From Peterkaempfera sp044755465 (GTDB lineage Bacteria; Actinomycetota; Actinomycetes; Streptomycetales; Streptomycetaceae), in assembly GCF_044755465.1 (NCBI RefSeq), contig NZ_JBIVRB010000005.1, positions 62,001 to 126,000 of the forward strand: a DNA stretch of 64,000 nucleotides. The letters run 5' to 3'. Both the position numbers and the translations under genes were made by a program. The notes beneath the pieces were generated by a model. That model ran no database searches, had not been told where the DNA came from, and was given only the letters and a program-made list of their open reading frames with translations. Shown here piece by piece: positions 7,984 to 17,358 of this stretch; position 1 is the first letter of the stretch, and each line of letters begins with the position of its first letter.

Positions 7984-8679
7984 TCAGGGGCGGCGGAAGG
8001 AGTCCAGATGGGCGAAGACGACCACATTGGCGGTGTAGTCGCGGTGCTTGTGGTCGTACGCGCCGCCGCAGGTGATCACCCGCAGCTGGGCGGTGGGCCC
8101 GTCCCCGTACACCCGCTGGTCCGGGAAGGACTTCTTGGCGAAGACCTCGACCGAGTCCACCAGGAAGGTCGCGGTGCTGCCGTCGGCGCGGACGACCTCG
8201 ATCTTGTTCTTCTTCTTCAGCGCCCCCAGCCCCCAGAAGACGGCGGGTCCGCGCTTGGTGTCCACATGCCCGAGCACCAGCGCGGTGCCGATCTCGCCCG
8301 GGGTGGCCCCGTCGCCGTACCAGCCGACCAGGTTGCTGTCGTTGGACGGCGGGGGCTGAAGTACGCCGTCCTTGTCGAGCGCCAGCCTGGTGAACGGGGC
8401 GTTCACGCCGATCTGGGGGATGGTCAGCCGGACCGGGTCCGAGGCCGGCAGTGAGGGCCCGGACGAGGCGGAGGCGGCGGGCCGCGACGCCGGCGGCGCG
8501 GGGGCCGGGGCGGCGGCCACCGGGGTGGGCGGGGCGCCGGAGCCGTCCAGCGAGCTGTGGATCATGAAGAGGCCGAGCAGTACGGCGGCGCCGGCCAGCC
8601 GGAGCCGGCCGGCGCCCCCGTCACGGTTCCGTACGGTCCGGGACGGGGGCCCACCCCGCCTCGTTTTCCTGAAGCCCAT
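7984..8679 (-). CDS. Class F sortase
   Basis: A 231-residue membrane-anchored transpeptidase: basic N-terminus, one membrane segment (LAGAAVLLGLFMIHSSLDG), a Pro/Ala-rich linker, then the sortase barrel starting VRLTIPQIGVNAPF. The catalytic His is in LVLGHVDTKRG and the Cys in VITCGGAYD; an Arg lies in HKHRDYTANVVVFAH. The ATG at 8679 is chosen because the next upstream start (GTG 8718) falls inside a terminator hairpin. The adjacent upstream gene on the same strand encodes a repeat-rich surface protein that is its likely substrate. Class F enzymes are the least-studied sortases of actinobacteria. Confidence 0.9.
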   Translation of the reverse strand: MGFRKTRRGGPPSRTVRNRDGGAGRLRLAGAAVLLGLFMIHSSLDGSGAPPTPVAAAPAPAPPASRPAASASSGPSLPASDPVRLTIPQIGVNAPFTRLALDKDGVLQPPPSNDSNLVGWYGDGATPGEIGTALVLGHVDTKRGPAVFWGLGALKKKNKIEVVRADGSTATFLVDSVEVFAKKSFPDQRVYGDGPTAQLRVITCGGAYDHKHRDYTANVVVFAHLDSFRRP

Positions 8680-8710
8680 GCCCGCGGAGTGCCTTTCTGG
8701 GAGCGGCGCC

Positions 8711-8741
8711 GTGGCCACCGCCGCAGAACGGCGGTGGCCAC
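8711..8741 (-). terminator. Terminator after the surface-protein gene
   Basis: A perfect 13-base stem (GTGGCCACCGCCG/CGGCGGTGGCCAC) with a five-base CAGAA loop lies 30 bases beyond the stop of the surface protein. It separates that gene from the sortase, so the sortase may depend on read-through or its own promoter. Confidence 0.8.
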
Positions 8742-8770
8742 GGCGGGTCGGTCAGCGGTGCTCGGGCACG

Positions 8771-9403
8771 TCAGATGGCCCGGCCGGAGGAGTTGCGGCG
8801 GCGCAGGCTGTAGGCGCCGACGCCCACGCCGCCCGCCAGCAGGGCACCGCCCGCGGCCATGCCGCCGGTGGACGCCATGCCGCCACCGCCGGTGTGGACG
8901 CCGCCGTGCGGCTTCTTGTGCTTGCGCTCCTCGGTCTTGCCCTTCTCGTGGTGCTCGGTCTTGCCCTTCTCGTGGCAGTGGCAGTTGCCGCGGCCCTTGC
9001 CCTCGTCGTAGCCGCCGCCCCAGTCCTCCTCGTCGTAGCTGCTGCCCTTGCTCCAGTCGCCCTCGTCGCGGCTGCCGCCCTTGCCCCAGTCCTTGCCCTC
9101 GTCGTGGCCGCCGCCCTTGCCCCAGTCCTTGCCCTCGTCGCGGCCGCCGTCCTTCCCCCAGTCCTTGCCCTCGCCCCGGCCGAAGTCCTTGCCGTCGCCC
9201 TTACCGTCGCCTCGGCCGAAGTCCTTGCCGTTGTCCTTGCCCCAGTCGTCCCCTCCCTGGCCCCAGTCCTTGCCGTCGCCCTTGCCCAGCAGGGAGGACC
9301 CCGCCCCGCTGGGCTGCCAGGTGTCCGCGTGGGCGGAAGGGGCGACAAGGGCGAGAGCGGCGACGCTGAGTGCGGCGCCGGCGACGAACGTGCGTGCACG
9401 CAT
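8771..9403 (-). CDS. Secreted Gly/Asp/Lys-repeat surface protein with C-terminal anchor
   Basis: 210 residues. A signal peptide with Ala-X-Ala cleavage near residue 26 (SAHA-DT) is followed by about 95 residues of repeats built on GKDWGKG, GKDFGRGDG and DEGKDWGKGG. Next come a His/Lys/Cys patch (NCHCHEKGKTEHHEKGK) and a C-terminal HTGGGGMASTGG motif, a hydrophobic helix and RRR. That tail looks like a cell-wall sorting signal without LPxTG. The gene lies immediately upstream of a class F sortase, so covalent wall anchoring is the natural inference. A GGAAGG ribosome site precedes the ATG. The repeats resemble metal- or water-binding matrix proteins; function is unknown. Confidence 0.8.
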   Translation of the reverse strand: MRARTFVAGAALSVAALALVAPSAHADTWQPSGAGSSLLGKGDGKDWGQGGDDWGKDNGKDFGRGDGKGDGKDFGRGEGKDWGKDGGRDEGKDWGKGGGHDEGKDWGKGGSRDEGDWSKGSSYDEEDWGGGYDEGKGRGNCHCHEKGKTEHHEKGKTEERKHKKPHGGVHTGGGGMASTGGMAAGGALLAGGVGVGAYSLRRRNSSGRAI

Positions 9404-9421
9404 GACGATGACCTTCCAGCG

Positions 9422-9448
9422 CCTCTACGATCGGTGACAGGAAGTCAA
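9422..9448 (-). promoter_or_regulatory. Possible promoter of the surface-protein gene
   Basis: Read on the minus strand, TTGACT and TAGAGG are separated by 15 bases, ending 18 bases before the start codon. The spacer is shorter than the 17-18 base optimum, so this is tentative. Confidence 0.3.
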
Positions 9449-9457
9449 CTCAGGGAA

Positions 9458-9476
9458 ATCGTGGAGACACCACGAT
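9458..9476. promoter_or_regulatory. Inverted repeat upstream of the surface-protein gene
   Basis: ATCGTGG-agaca-CCACGAT is a perfect seven-base inverted repeat just upstream of the putative -35. It is placed like an operator or activator site. The regulator is unknown. Confidence 0.4.
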
Positions 9477-9619
9477 CACCGTCGGTCACCGAAGGCGGCG
9501 GCGCCAGCCGACAGTCCCAATCGGGTGAGATGATGATCCTTTCGGCTCAATCGACTGCCCCTCAGCTGCTTCGAACAGCGGTGTTCGACCAGGTCACGGC
9601 GGGTGTCGGCAGACGCGGA

Positions 9620-9651
9620 AAGGTCCCGCCCGGAGCACCGGGCGGGACCTT
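9620..9651 (-). terminator. Terminator of the fatty-acid synthase operon
   Basis: A perfect 14-base stem (AAGGTCCCGCCCGG/CCGGGCGGGACCTT) with a four-base loop lies 19 bases beyond the fabF stop. Confidence 0.9.
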
Positions 9652-9669
9652 CCTGACGGGTTTTCGGTG

Positions 9670-10938
<1,269 letters not shown>

Positions 10939-11077
10939 TGGTCTCTCTCTCCCACGTGTTAAGCGTGCGAGGCGGCGCTGGTGCCGTTGGGACGGCGGCA
11001 TGCGCGACGGCCTGACGTGAACTCAGGTGCCCCGAGGTTCGGTGGTGCGGACGGCGGACCGTCCTGGGTGCTGGGTG

Positions 11078-11320
11078 TCAGCTGTTGGCGAGGATGTACG
11101 AGACGGCGTCGCCCACGGTCTTGAGGTTCTTGACCTCGTCGTCCGGGATCTTCACGTCGAAGCGCTCCTCGGCGGCGACGACGACCTCCACCATGGACAG
11201 CGAGTCGACGTCCAGGTCGTCGGTGAAGGACTTGTCCAGCTCGACGTCCTCGGTCGGGATGCCGGCGATCTCGTTGACGATCTCGGCGAGACCTTCCAGG
11301 ACCTCGGACTTGGTAGCCAT
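11078..11320 (-). CDS. acpP: Acyl carrier protein
   Basis: An 80-residue acidic carrier protein. The phosphopantetheine attachment Ser is residue 40 in DVDSLSMVE. The strong acidity and four-helix pattern match fatty-acid ACPs. AGGAGT lies seven bases before the ATG. It carries growing acyl chains between the FabD, FabH and FabF enzymes encoded around it. A GC hairpin in the 110-base gap after fabH may set its separate expression level. Confidence 0.97.
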   Translation of the reverse strand: MATKSEVLEGLAEIVNEIAGIPTEDVELDKSFTDDLDVDSLSMVEVVVAAEERFDVKIPDDEVKNLKTVGDAVSYILANS

Positions 11321-11398
11321 TGCGGCACTCCTATCGGGATGTGTGTTCATCTGAACTGCTCCGTCCCCCGCGGGCGCGGGACACGGTGGCCAAGGGGC

Positions 11399-11420
11399 GT
11401 GCCCGCACGGGTGCGGGCAC
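11399..11420 (-). terminator. Intercistronic hairpin between fabH and acpP
   Basis: GTGCCCGCAC and GTGCGGGCAC are complementary around a two-base centre; the usable loop includes two or more of the inner pairs. It lies 11 bases beyond the fabH stop, inside the operon. It more likely acts as an attenuator or processing/stability element than as a full terminator. Confidence 0.45.
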
Positions 11421-11430
11421 CGGTCTTGAC

Positions 11431-12477
11431 TTACGGGAGGGTAACGACTGCGGCTGCGTAGACGAGACCCGCCCCGAAACCGATGACCAGGGCCAGGTCA
11501 CCGCTCTTGGCCTCGCCGGAGGCGAGCATCCGCTCCATGGCCAGGGGGATGGACGCCGCCGAGGTGTTGCCGGTCTCGGCGATGTCGCGGGCCACGGGCA
11601 CGGACGAGGGCAGCTTCAGAGCCTTGATCATCGCATCCGTGATGCGCATGTTGGCCTGGTGGGGGATGAACGCGCCGAGCTGGTCGGCGCTGACACCGGC
11701 CGCGTCCAGCGCCTGCTGGGCGACCTTGGCCATCTCCCAGACCGCCCAGCGGAAGACCGACTGGCCCTCCATGCGCAGCGCGGGCCACTTCTGCTCGGAG
11801 CCCACGCCGTTGACCGCGTCCTCCTTGCCGAAGGCGGTGTCCCACGCCTGGGTCTGCGAGATGACGTCCGCCTGCGCGCCGTCCGAGCCCCAGACCACCT
11901 TGCCGATGCCCGGCTCCCTGGACGGGCCGACGACCACGGCGCCCGCGCCGTCGCCGAAGATGAAGGCGGTGGAGCGGTCGGACACATCGGTGAGGTCGCT
12001 GAGCCGCTCCACGCCGATCACCACCACGTACTCGGCGCTGCCGGTGCGGACCATGCCGTCGGCCAGGTTCAGGCCGTAGCCGAAGCCGGCGCAGGCGGCG
12101 GAGATGTCGAAGGCGGCGGCGGAGCCGCAGCCCAGCCGGTGCGAGATCTCGGTGGCGATGGCCGGGGTCTGCTTGAGGTGCGAGACGGTGGAGACCACCA
12201 CCGCGCCGACCTGCTCAGGGGTGATGCCCGCCTGGGCGATGGCCTTGCCGGCGGCCTGCACCGACATCTCGGAGACGCTCTCCTCCGGGCCCGCCCAGCG
12301 GCGCTCGGTGATACCGCTGCGGGTGCGGATCCACTCGTCGGAGGAGTCGATCCACTGGAGCACCTCCTCGTTGGGGATCACCCGGACGGGACGGTAGCCG
12401 CCCACGCCGTAGATCCGCGAGAAGTCCGCGCCCCGGCTAGGCCGGATCCGCGCCACCTCGCCGGTGGTCTCTGTCAT
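11431..12477 (-). CDS. fabH: Beta-ketoacyl-ACP synthase III
   Basis: A 348-residue initiating condensing enzyme. It joins an acyl-CoA primer (branched or straight in streptomycetes) to malonyl-ACP. The catalytic triad is visible: Cys in SAACAGFGYG, His in FIPHQANMRI and Asn in AETGNTSAAS. The C-terminal FGAGLVYAAAVV is typical. The ATG overlaps the fabD stop (ATGA), so the two are translationally coupled. An N-terminal extension of some 15 residues precedes the usual start of the fold. Confidence 0.95.
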   Translation of the reverse strand: MTETTGEVARIRPSRGADFSRIYGVGGYRPVRVIPNEEVLQWIDSSDEWIRTRSGITERRWAGPEESVSEMSVQAAGKAIAQAGITPEQVGAVVVSTVSHLKQTPAIATEISHRLGCGSAAAFDISAACAGFGYGLNLADGMVRTGSAEYVVVIGVERLSDLTDVSDRSTAFIFGDGAGAVVVGPSREPGIGKVVWGSDGAQADVISQTQAWDTAFGKEDAVNGVGSEQKWPALRMEGQSVFRWAVWEMAKVAQQALDAAGVSADQLGAFIPHQANMRITDAMIKALKLPSSVPVARDIAETGNTSAASIPLAMERMLASGEAKSGDLALVIGFGAGLVYAAAVVTLP

Positions 12478-13445
12478 GCGTTCACACCTTCCGTGGCGGG
12501 CAGCCGGATGGGCTCGCCGTGCTTGGCGACCAGCTCGCGGGCCTTGTCCAGGTCGGCGGGGGTCTTCAGGGCGAGGGTCTCGACGCCCTTGAGGTTGCGC
12601 TTGACCAAGTTGGTGAGGGTGCCGGCCGGCGGCACCTCGATGACGCAGGTGGCGCCCAGCTCGCGCAGCGTCTCCATGCACAGGTCCCAGCGGACCGGGT
12701 TGGAGACCTGGGAGACCAGGCGGCTCAGCACCTCGGCGCCGGAGTCCACCACCCCGCCGTCCCGGTTGGACACATATGCGACACGCGGGTCACCGACCGG
12801 CATCCCGGGGGCCAGCCTGCCCAGCGCCGCGACGCCGGGAGCCATGTGGTGGGTGTGGAAGGCACCCGCCACGCTCAGCGCCACCAGCCGGGCGGCGGCG
12901 GGCGGGTCGGCCTTGAGCGCCGCCAGCTGCTCCAGCGTGCCGGCGGCCACGAGCTGGCCGCCGCCGTTGTTGTTCGCGGCGGTGAGGCCGTGCTCGGCGA
13001 GCTTGGCGGCCACCTCGTCCGGGTCGCCGCCGAGCAGCACCGACATCCCCGTCTCGGTGACGGCGGCGGCGTCGGCCATGGCCAGGCCGCGCTGCCGTAC
13101 GAAGGCCATCGCGGACTCGTCGGACAGCACACCGGCGACGGCGGCGGTGGTGATCTCGCCCACGCTGTGGCCGGCGACCGCGCCGACCGGACCGTAGCCG
13201 TCGGCCGGCGCCACGTCGGCCAGCAGCGCGCGGACGGCGACCAGTCCGGCGGCGACCAGCAGCGGCTGCGCCACCGCGGTGTCCTTGATCTCCTCGGCGG
13301 ACGCCTCGGTGCCGTAGTGCACCAGATCGAGTCCGGCCACGGCGGACCACCAGTGCAGCCGGTCGGCCACACCGTCCACCTCGAGCCAGGGGGCGAGGAA
13401 ACCGGGCGTCTGGGCGCCCTGTCCGGGAGCGACGAGTACGAGCAC
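12474..13445 (-). CDS. fabD: Malonyl-CoA:ACP transacylase
   Basis: A 323-residue transacylase that moves malonyl from CoA to ACP. VAPGQGAQTPGF opens the fold, the nucleophile Ser is in VAGHSVGEITT, and the catalytic His is in AGAFHTHHM. The GTG at 13445 (VLVLVAPGQG) is preceded by AGAAGG at eight bases. It is the first gene of the fab operon. The 91-base gap to fasR contains the likely operon promoter, where FasR is known to act in S. coelicolor. Confidence 0.95.
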   Translation of the reverse strand: MLVLVAPGQGAQTPGFLAPWLEVDGVADRLHWWSAVAGLDLVHYGTEASAEEIKDTAVAQPLLVAAGLVAVRALLADVAPADGYGPVGAVAGHSVGEITTAAVAGVLSDESAMAFVRQRGLAMADAAAVTETGMSVLLGGDPDEVAAKLAEHGLTAANNNGGGQLVAAGTLEQLAALKADPPAAARLVALSVAGAFHTHHMAPGVAALGRLAPGMPVGDPRVAYVSNRDGGVVDSGAEVLSRLVSQVSNPVRWDLCMETLRELGATCVIEVPPAGTLTNLVKRNLKGVETLALKTPADLDKARELVAKHGEPIRLPATEGVNA

Positions 13446-13536
13446 GGAATCAACCTTCTCTTGCCGGGCGCTCCGGCACGGGTAGACGGCGGTTACCAAG
13501 AAACTACACGCGGTTTGTGGGGTCCCTACAGCAGGT

Positions 13537-14844
13537 TCACCGCTGCGTGCGGGGCGCGTCGAGACGGCCCAGGGCAAGGGCGATCCGCAGGGTGAACGCC
13601 GAGCGTACGTCGGAGGGCGTGTACCCCGTGACGTCAGTCACACGTCGCAGCCGGTAGCGGACGGTGTTGGGGTGGACGAAGAGCATCCGGGCCGCCCCCT
13701 CCAGCGAGGACGCCTGCTCCAGGTAGACCGAGAGCGTCTCCAGCAGCGCGGAGCCGGCCTCCTCCAGCGGGATGTAGATCTCCTCCACCAGCTGCTGGCG
13801 CGCGGCCTGATCCCCCGCCAGCGCCCGCTCCGGCAGCAGATCGTCGGCCAGCACCGGCCGGGGGGCGTCCGGCCAGGCCCCGCAGGAACGCAGCGCACCC
13901 GACGCGGCCTGCGCGGACCGGGTGGCGGAGAGCAGATCCCCGACGGTGGGGCCGACCACCACCGGGCCGGGGGCGAACTGACCGATCAGCGCCCGAGCGG
14001 CGTGCATCGGGTCCATGCTGCCGCCGACCACCACCACCAGCCGGCTGCCCAGCACCCCGGTGAGGACATGCAGCCTGGCCCGCCGGGCGGCCCGCCGGAT
14101 CGCCTCCACCACCAGCTCGCTGTCACCGTCCGGCGCGTTGCCCATCACCACCATCACCTGGGCGGGTGAACCCCAGCCGAGCGCCGCCGCCCGGGACAGC
14201 ACCCCCTCGTCGGCGTCCCCGGAGAGCAGCGCGTTGACCACCAGCGCCTCCAGCCGGGCGTCCCAGGCGCCGCGCGCCTCCGCCGCCTGCGCGTACACCT
14301 GCGCGGTGGCGAACGCCAGCTCCCGGGCGTACACCAGCACGGCCTCCCGCAGCCCCGCCTCGTCGCCCGGCGCCGCGACCTCGTCGATGGCCTCCTCGAC
14401 GACCTCGATGCTGATCCGGATCATCTCCACGGTCTGCCGGAGCGTGACCGCCCGGGTCAGCTCGCGCGGCGCGGTGCCGAACACATCGGTGCTCATCGCC
14501 TGCGGCTTGTCCGGGTGGCGGAACCACTCGGTGAAGGCGGCGATGCCCGCCTGCGCCACCAGGCCGATCCAGGACCGGTGCTCCGGCGGCATCCGGCGGT
14601 ACCAGGAGAGCGTCTCGTCCATCCGCTGGATGGCGTTGGTGGCGAGCCGGCCGGACGCCTTCTCCAGCCTCCGCAGGGTGGCGGCGTGCCGCTCCGCAGC
14701 GAGTTTGCGCTCCGACGCGGTGCCGCGCGGCGTCGCGCCGCCGCTGGGCTCCGGGGAGTCGGCGCCGCGGGTCCCGGCGGCTCGGGGCTTCGGGGCAGGC
14801 GTCACTGCCTTCTTCGCTGCGTTCTTCGCTGAGGGGACTGGCAC
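13537..14844 (-). CDS. fasR: Fatty-acid synthesis transcriptional activator FasR (PucR type)
   Basis: A regulator of about 435 residues. A basic Ala/Pro-rich N-terminus is followed by a long helical sensor region and a GGDEF-derived middle domain. The C-terminal PucR helix-turn-helix has ARMLFVHPNTVRYRLRRV, then PSDVRSAFTLRIALALGRL. In S. coelicolor, FasR lies directly upstream of fabD and activates the fab operon; the same position and strand here support orthology. The start is uncertain: GTG 14844 (VPVPSAKNAAKKAV) is used and GTG 14862 is also possible. Neither has a good ribosome site, so a leaderless message is possible. Confidence 0.9.
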   Translation of the reverse strand: MPVPSAKNAAKKAVTPAPKPRAAGTRGADSPEPSGGATPRGTASERKLAAERHAATLRRLEKASGRLATNAIQRMDETLSWYRRMPPEHRSWIGLVAQAGIAAFTEWFRHPDKPQAMSTDVFGTAPRELTRAVTLRQTVEMIRISIEVVEEAIDEVAAPGDEAGLREAVLVYARELAFATAQVYAQAAEARGAWDARLEALVVNALLSGDADEGVLSRAAALGWGSPAQVMVVMGNAPDGDSELVVEAIRRAARRARLHVLTGVLGSRLVVVVGGSMDPMHAARALIGQFAPGPVVVGPTVGDLLSATRSAQAASGALRSCGAWPDAPRPVLADDLLPERALAGDQAARQQLVEEIYIPLEEAGSALLETLSVYLEQASSLEGAARMLFVHPNTVRYRLRRVTDVTGYTPSDVRSAFTLRIALALGRLDAPRTQR

Positions 14845-15053
14845 AGCACTAGCGTGCCTCACGCACGGTGGTGGTCGTGCACGCGGGCCCGCCCACGGGC
14901 GGTGGCGGCCCTCACATCCTGCTGCCGACGGGGCACGTCGGGGCACATCGGGGGGTACGTCGGCGGCGTGCGCCGGCGCGGGCGGCGCGGAAGCCCGGCG
15001 CCCGGCCCGGTATCTTCCCCGGTGGCCCGCCGCCCATCCGATCGGAGCCAGCC

Positions 15054-15827
15054 GTGACCGACCAGCACCGCCCCCGCGCCGAGGTGCGCCGCGCGGCCGA
15101 ACGCTACCGCTCCACCCCGGAACCGGGCATCGAGACCCGCCACGCCTTCTCGTTCTCCGGCCACTACGACCCCCGCAACACCCACTTCGGCGCGCTGCTC
15201 GCCTGCAATGAGGAGCTGCTCGCCCCCGGCGCCGGCTTCGAACGGCACCGGCACCGCGACACCGAGATCCTCACCTGGGTCGTCGAGGGCGCGCTGGCGC
15301 ACCGCGACGACCATGGGCACGCGGGCGTGGTACGCCCCGGCATGGTCCAGTACCTGGGGGCCGGCAGCGGCGTCGCGCACACCGAGCGCAACCTCGGCGG
15401 CGCGGCGGAGCCGGTGCGGTTCGTGCAGATGTGGCTCCAGCCCGACCGGTTCGACGCCGAACCCGCGTACGGGCTGGCCCGGCCCCGGCCCGGAGCGGAC
15501 GGGCGGACCCTGCTGGCCTCCGGGATGGCGCGTGACGCGGGCGGCGAGGCGCTGCCGCTGCGCCGCCGCGACGCCGCGCTGCACCACGTCACGGCCGGGC
15601 CCTGGCAGCCGCTCCCCGACCTGCCGGACGCCCCGCTGCGCCATCTGCACCTGCTGCGCGGCTCGCTCGGCTTCCGTACCGCCGCCGGCCCGCACGGCAC
15701 CGGCCGCGACCTGCGGCCCGGCGACAGCGCCCGCGTCACCGGCCCGGCGCTGGTCGCGCCGACGGCGGGGGAGGACGGGGTGGAGCTGCTGCTCTGGGAG
15801 ATGTACTCGGGGCTGTTGCTGGGCTGA
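15054..15827 (+). CDS. Pirin-family bicupin protein
   Basis: A 257-residue double cupin. The N-terminal cupin has the metal-binding motif GFERHRHRDTEILTWVVEG, followed by PGMVQYLGAGSGVAHTERN, giving the His/His/Glu ligands of pirins. The C-terminal cupin is weaker (RHLHLLRGSLGF). Pirins bind iron; some act as quercetinases and others bind regulators or metabolic enzymes. GGAG lies seven bases before the GTG at 15054. The gene is divergent from fasR with a 209-base gap. The substrate cannot be assigned. Confidence 0.88.
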   Translation: MTDQHRPRAEVRRAAERYRSTPEPGIETRHAFSFSGHYDPRNTHFGALLACNEELLAPGAGFERHRHRDTEILTWVVEGALAHRDDHGHAGVVRPGMVQYLGAGSGVAHTERNLGGAAEPVRFVQMWLQPDRFDAEPAYGLARPRPGADGRTLLASGMARDAGGEALPLRRRDAALHHVTAGPWQPLPDLPDAPLRHLHLLRGSLGFRTAAGPHGTGRDLRPGDSARVTGPALVAPTAGEDGVELLLWEMYSGLLLG

Positions 15828-15893
15828 TGCCGTACGGACGGACAGCGGGGCGGGCGGGCATCGGGACGGCCGGGCGGCGCCGGGCCGGTCCGG

Positions 15894-16727
15894 TCAGTCG
15901 GCCAGCTCCGCCAGGACCGCGTCGGTGAAGGGCGGCCAGGCGTCGGCGGCCCAGGGGCCGAAGTCGCGGTCGGTCAGGCAGACGCAGGCCGCGCCCGCCA
16001 CCGGGTCGACCCACAGGAAGGTGCCGGACTGGCCGAAGTGGCCGAAGGTCCCCGGGGAGCTGGCGGCGCCGGTCCAGTGCGGCGCCTTGCCGCCCCGGAG
16101 CTCGAAGCCGAGCCCCCAGTCGTTGGGCCGCTGATGGCCGAAGCCCGGCAGCACCCCGCTCAGCCCCGGCCAGGCCACCACCCGGGTCGCCGCCTCCACC
16201 GTGGAGGGGTGCAGCAGCCGGGGGGCCTGGAGTTCGGCGGCGAAGCGCGCCAGGTCGGCGGCGGTCGACACGCCGCCCGCCCCGGCCGGTGCCCGGTGGC
16301 CGGGGTCGATCCGGGTCGCCGCCATGCCGAGCGGCTGGAACACCGCCTCGGCCGCGTACTGCCCGAACGGGATGCCGGACGCCTGCTCCAGGGTCTGCGC
16401 CAGCACGTCGAACCCGGCGTTGGAGTACAGCCGGCGCGTCCCCGGCGCGGCCATCGTCCGGTGCTCGTCGAAGGCCAGCCCCGAGGTGTGCGCCAGCAGG
16501 TGGCGTACCGTCGACCCCGGCGGACCCGCCGGGTCGTCCAGCTCGAAGACGCCCTCCTCCACCGCCACCAGCGCGGCGTACGAGCTGAGCAGCTTGGTCA
16601 CCGAGGCGAGCGGGAACTCCCGCTGCTGCGGCCCGTGCGCCCCCAGCACCGCCCCGTCCCGACCCCGCACCACCACGGCCGCCGCCGTCGGCACCGGCCA
16701 CTGCTCGATCACCCGCAGACTCTCCAT
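15894..16727 (-). CDS. Serine hydrolase of the beta-lactamase / PBP-like family
   Basis: A 277-residue class C-like serine hydrolase. The SxxK motif is in FPLASVTKLLSSYAAL, the Tyr motif in RRLYSNAGFDVL and the third element in GHFGQSGTFLW (HxG-type). LLAHTSGL is the family's usual loop. No signal peptide is seen, so it is probably cytoplasmic and acts as an esterase or peptidase rather than in antibiotic resistance. It is convergent with pirin and divergent from the MerR gene. The ATG at 16727 has only a weak ribosome site. Confidence 0.85.
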   Translation of the reverse strand: MESLRVIEQWPVPTAAAVVVRGRDGAVLGAHGPQQREFPLASVTKLLSSYAALVAVEEGVFELDDPAGPPGSTVRHLLAHTSGLAFDEHRTMAAPGTRRLYSNAGFDVLAQTLEQASGIPFGQYAAEAVFQPLGMAATRIDPGHRAPAGAGGVSTAADLARFAAELQAPRLLHPSTVEAATRVVAWPGLSGVLPGFGHQRPNDWGLGFELRGGKAPHWTGAASSPGTFGHFGQSGTFLWVDPVAGAACVCLTDRDFGPWAADAWPPFTDAVLAELAD

Positions 16728-16799
16728 GGGCCCGACTCTACGGGCCACTCCATCGGCCGTTCCCCGGCGGGCCGCCTCCCGGCCGGGTGCCGATCGTGT

Positions 16800-16830
16800 T
16801 TGCCTGGAGTGCACTCCAAGTCGCTAGCGT
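16800..16830 (+). promoter_or_regulatory. MerR-type promoter with 19-bp spacer and palindromic operator
   Basis: TTGCCT (-35) and TAGCGT (-10) are separated by 19 bases, the stretched spacing typical of MerR-activated promoters. The spacer contains the perfect palindrome TGGAGTGCACTCCA, whose first base overlaps the -35. It lies 43 bases upstream of the MerR gene. Confidence 0.75.
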
Positions 16831-16872
16831 CGAAGACGTCGTACGGAACGGCCGCATCGCAGGGGGTACGCC

Positions 16873-17358
16873 ATGACCGTCGCCAGACCGCTCACCCGAC
16901 CCGTCGTGCTCGGCCCGGTCGCCGCGGTGGCGACCTGCGCGTCGGGCCCGGACACCGCCGGGCCCGACGACACGCCCCGCCACACCATCGGCGAGGTCGC
17001 CGCCCGCAGCGGGCTGACCGCGTACACGCTGCGCTGGTACGAGCGGATAGGGCTGCTGGAGCGGATCGACCGCTCCTACTCCGGCCAGCGCCGCTACAGC
17101 GACAAGGACCTGCACTGGCTCGCCTTCCTCGGCAAGCTGCGGCTGACCGGTATGTCGGTCGCGGACATGGTGCGCTACGCGGAACTGGTCCGGGAGGGCG
17201 AGCACACCTTCGGCGAGCGCCATGGACTGCTGCACGCCCACCGCGAAGAGGTCCGCCAGCGCATCGCGGACCTGCAGACCACCCTCGCCGTCCTCGACTA
17301 CAAGATCAGCATGTATGCGGATGCCGCCCCGGCGGCGCAAGGAGAGCGCAGCGCATGA
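16873..17358 (+). CDS. MerR-family transcriptional regulator
   Basis: 161 residues. After a non-conserved leader of about 35 residues comes the MerR wHTH: HTIGEVAARSGLTAYTLRWY, then ERIGLLERIDR and GQRRYSDKDLHWLAFLGKLR. A dimerisation coiled coil and a short effector tail without metal-binding Cys clusters follow. It is probably a sensor of organic stress rather than of metals. The first gene of a two-gene operon, its stop overlaps the aldo/keto reductase start (ATGA). A stretched-spacer promoter with a palindrome lies 43 bases upstream, so it probably controls its own operon. An internal start nearer the HTH is possible. Confidence 0.9.
   Translation: MTVARPLTRPVVLGPVAAVATCASGPDTAGPDDTPRHTIGEVAARSGLTAYTLRWYERIGLLERIDRSYSGQRRYSDKDLHWLAFLGKLRLTGMSVADMVRYAELVREGEHTFGERHGLLHAHREEVRQRIADLQTTLAVLDYKISMYADAAPAAQGERSA

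Noticed and set aside
8680..8718. Upstream GTG start for the sortase
   Set aside because: It lies inside a perfect 13-base terminator hairpin of the preceding gene.
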